Assembly: GCA_020025195.1 (NCBI GenBank)
Contig: JAHHSN010000038.1
Location: 1 to 14,047, forward strand
Source of the DNA: Angelakisella sp.
GTDB lineage: Bacteria > Bacillota > Clostridia > Oscillospirales > Ruminococcaceae
Direction of reading: 5' to 3'
Length of the DNA stretch: 14,047 nt
The notes below the pieces were generated by a model. The model saw only the letters and a program-made list of their open reading frames with translations, made no database searches and was not told the DNA's origin. Shown here piece after piece: positions 14,015-14,047 of the stretch; within the stretch, counting starts at the first letter, position 1; each line of letters starts with the position of its first letter. The position numbers and the translations under genes are program-made.

Positions 14015-14047
14015 AAGAAAAAGAAATCCCCCTGACGAGGCGTACTC

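Noticed and set aside
14015..14047. Possible terminator after the last gene
   Set aside because: Only 33 bases are available. They are A-rich, then contain a C-run, with no complete stem or T-tract visible before the window ends.

Overview
The window is one dense, entirely plus-strand housekeeping operon from a GC-rich Gram-positive bacterium. Gene content and order (yicC, remA, gmk, rpoZ, priA, def, fmt, YugP-type peptidase, rsmB, rlmN, PP2C phosphatase, PASTA kinase, rsgA) are those of the Bacillota and fit Clostridia best. The GC-rich bias and near-consensus Shine-Dalgarno sequences suggest an Oscillospiraceae-like gut clostridium; that assignment is inference from gene order and style, not from a search.

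Layout. Bases 1-301 are non-coding. Bases 7-109 form an extremely regular palindromic element: a 12-bp outer stem enclosing three hairpins, with no unpaired base at the junction. A GC-rich spacer follows, then a good sigma-A-type promoter (TTGACA, 18-nt spacer, TAAAAT) and a short leader to yicC. From 302 to about 12950 genes are packed with overlaps or short gaps: yicC (RNase-like), remA (DNA-binding regulator), gmk, rpoZ, priA, def, fmt, a membrane zinc metallopeptidase, rsmB, rlmN, stp, prkC and rsgA. I see no convincing second promoter and no intrinsic terminator inside the run.

How the genes fit together. The set joins nucleotide supply and transcription (gmk, rpoZ), replication restart (priA), initiator formyl-Met handling (fmt, def), rRNA modification and 30S maturation (rsmB, rlmN, rsgA), and a membrane Ser/Thr kinase with its phosphatase (prkC, stp). 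In Bacillus subtilis the kinase phosphorylates the RsgA orthologue CpgA, and here rsgA starts inside the last codons of prkC.

The less ordinary part is the 3' end. Where clostridial loci usually continue with rpe and a thiamine pyrophosphokinase gene, there are two other genes. The first (12973-13515) encodes a 180-residue protein that I do not recognise and that looks internally duplicated. The second (13535-14014) encodes an O6-alkylguanine-DNA alkyltransferase homologue whose catalytic PCHR motif reads PTHR, with further losses at positions for DNA contact and catalysis and a strongly acidic composition. The 5' palindromic element and this cysteine-less alkyltransferase relative are the two strongest candidates for new biology. 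coaBC, often found between rpoZ and priA in this order, is also absent. The window ends 33 bases after the last gene, so the end of the operon is not visible.
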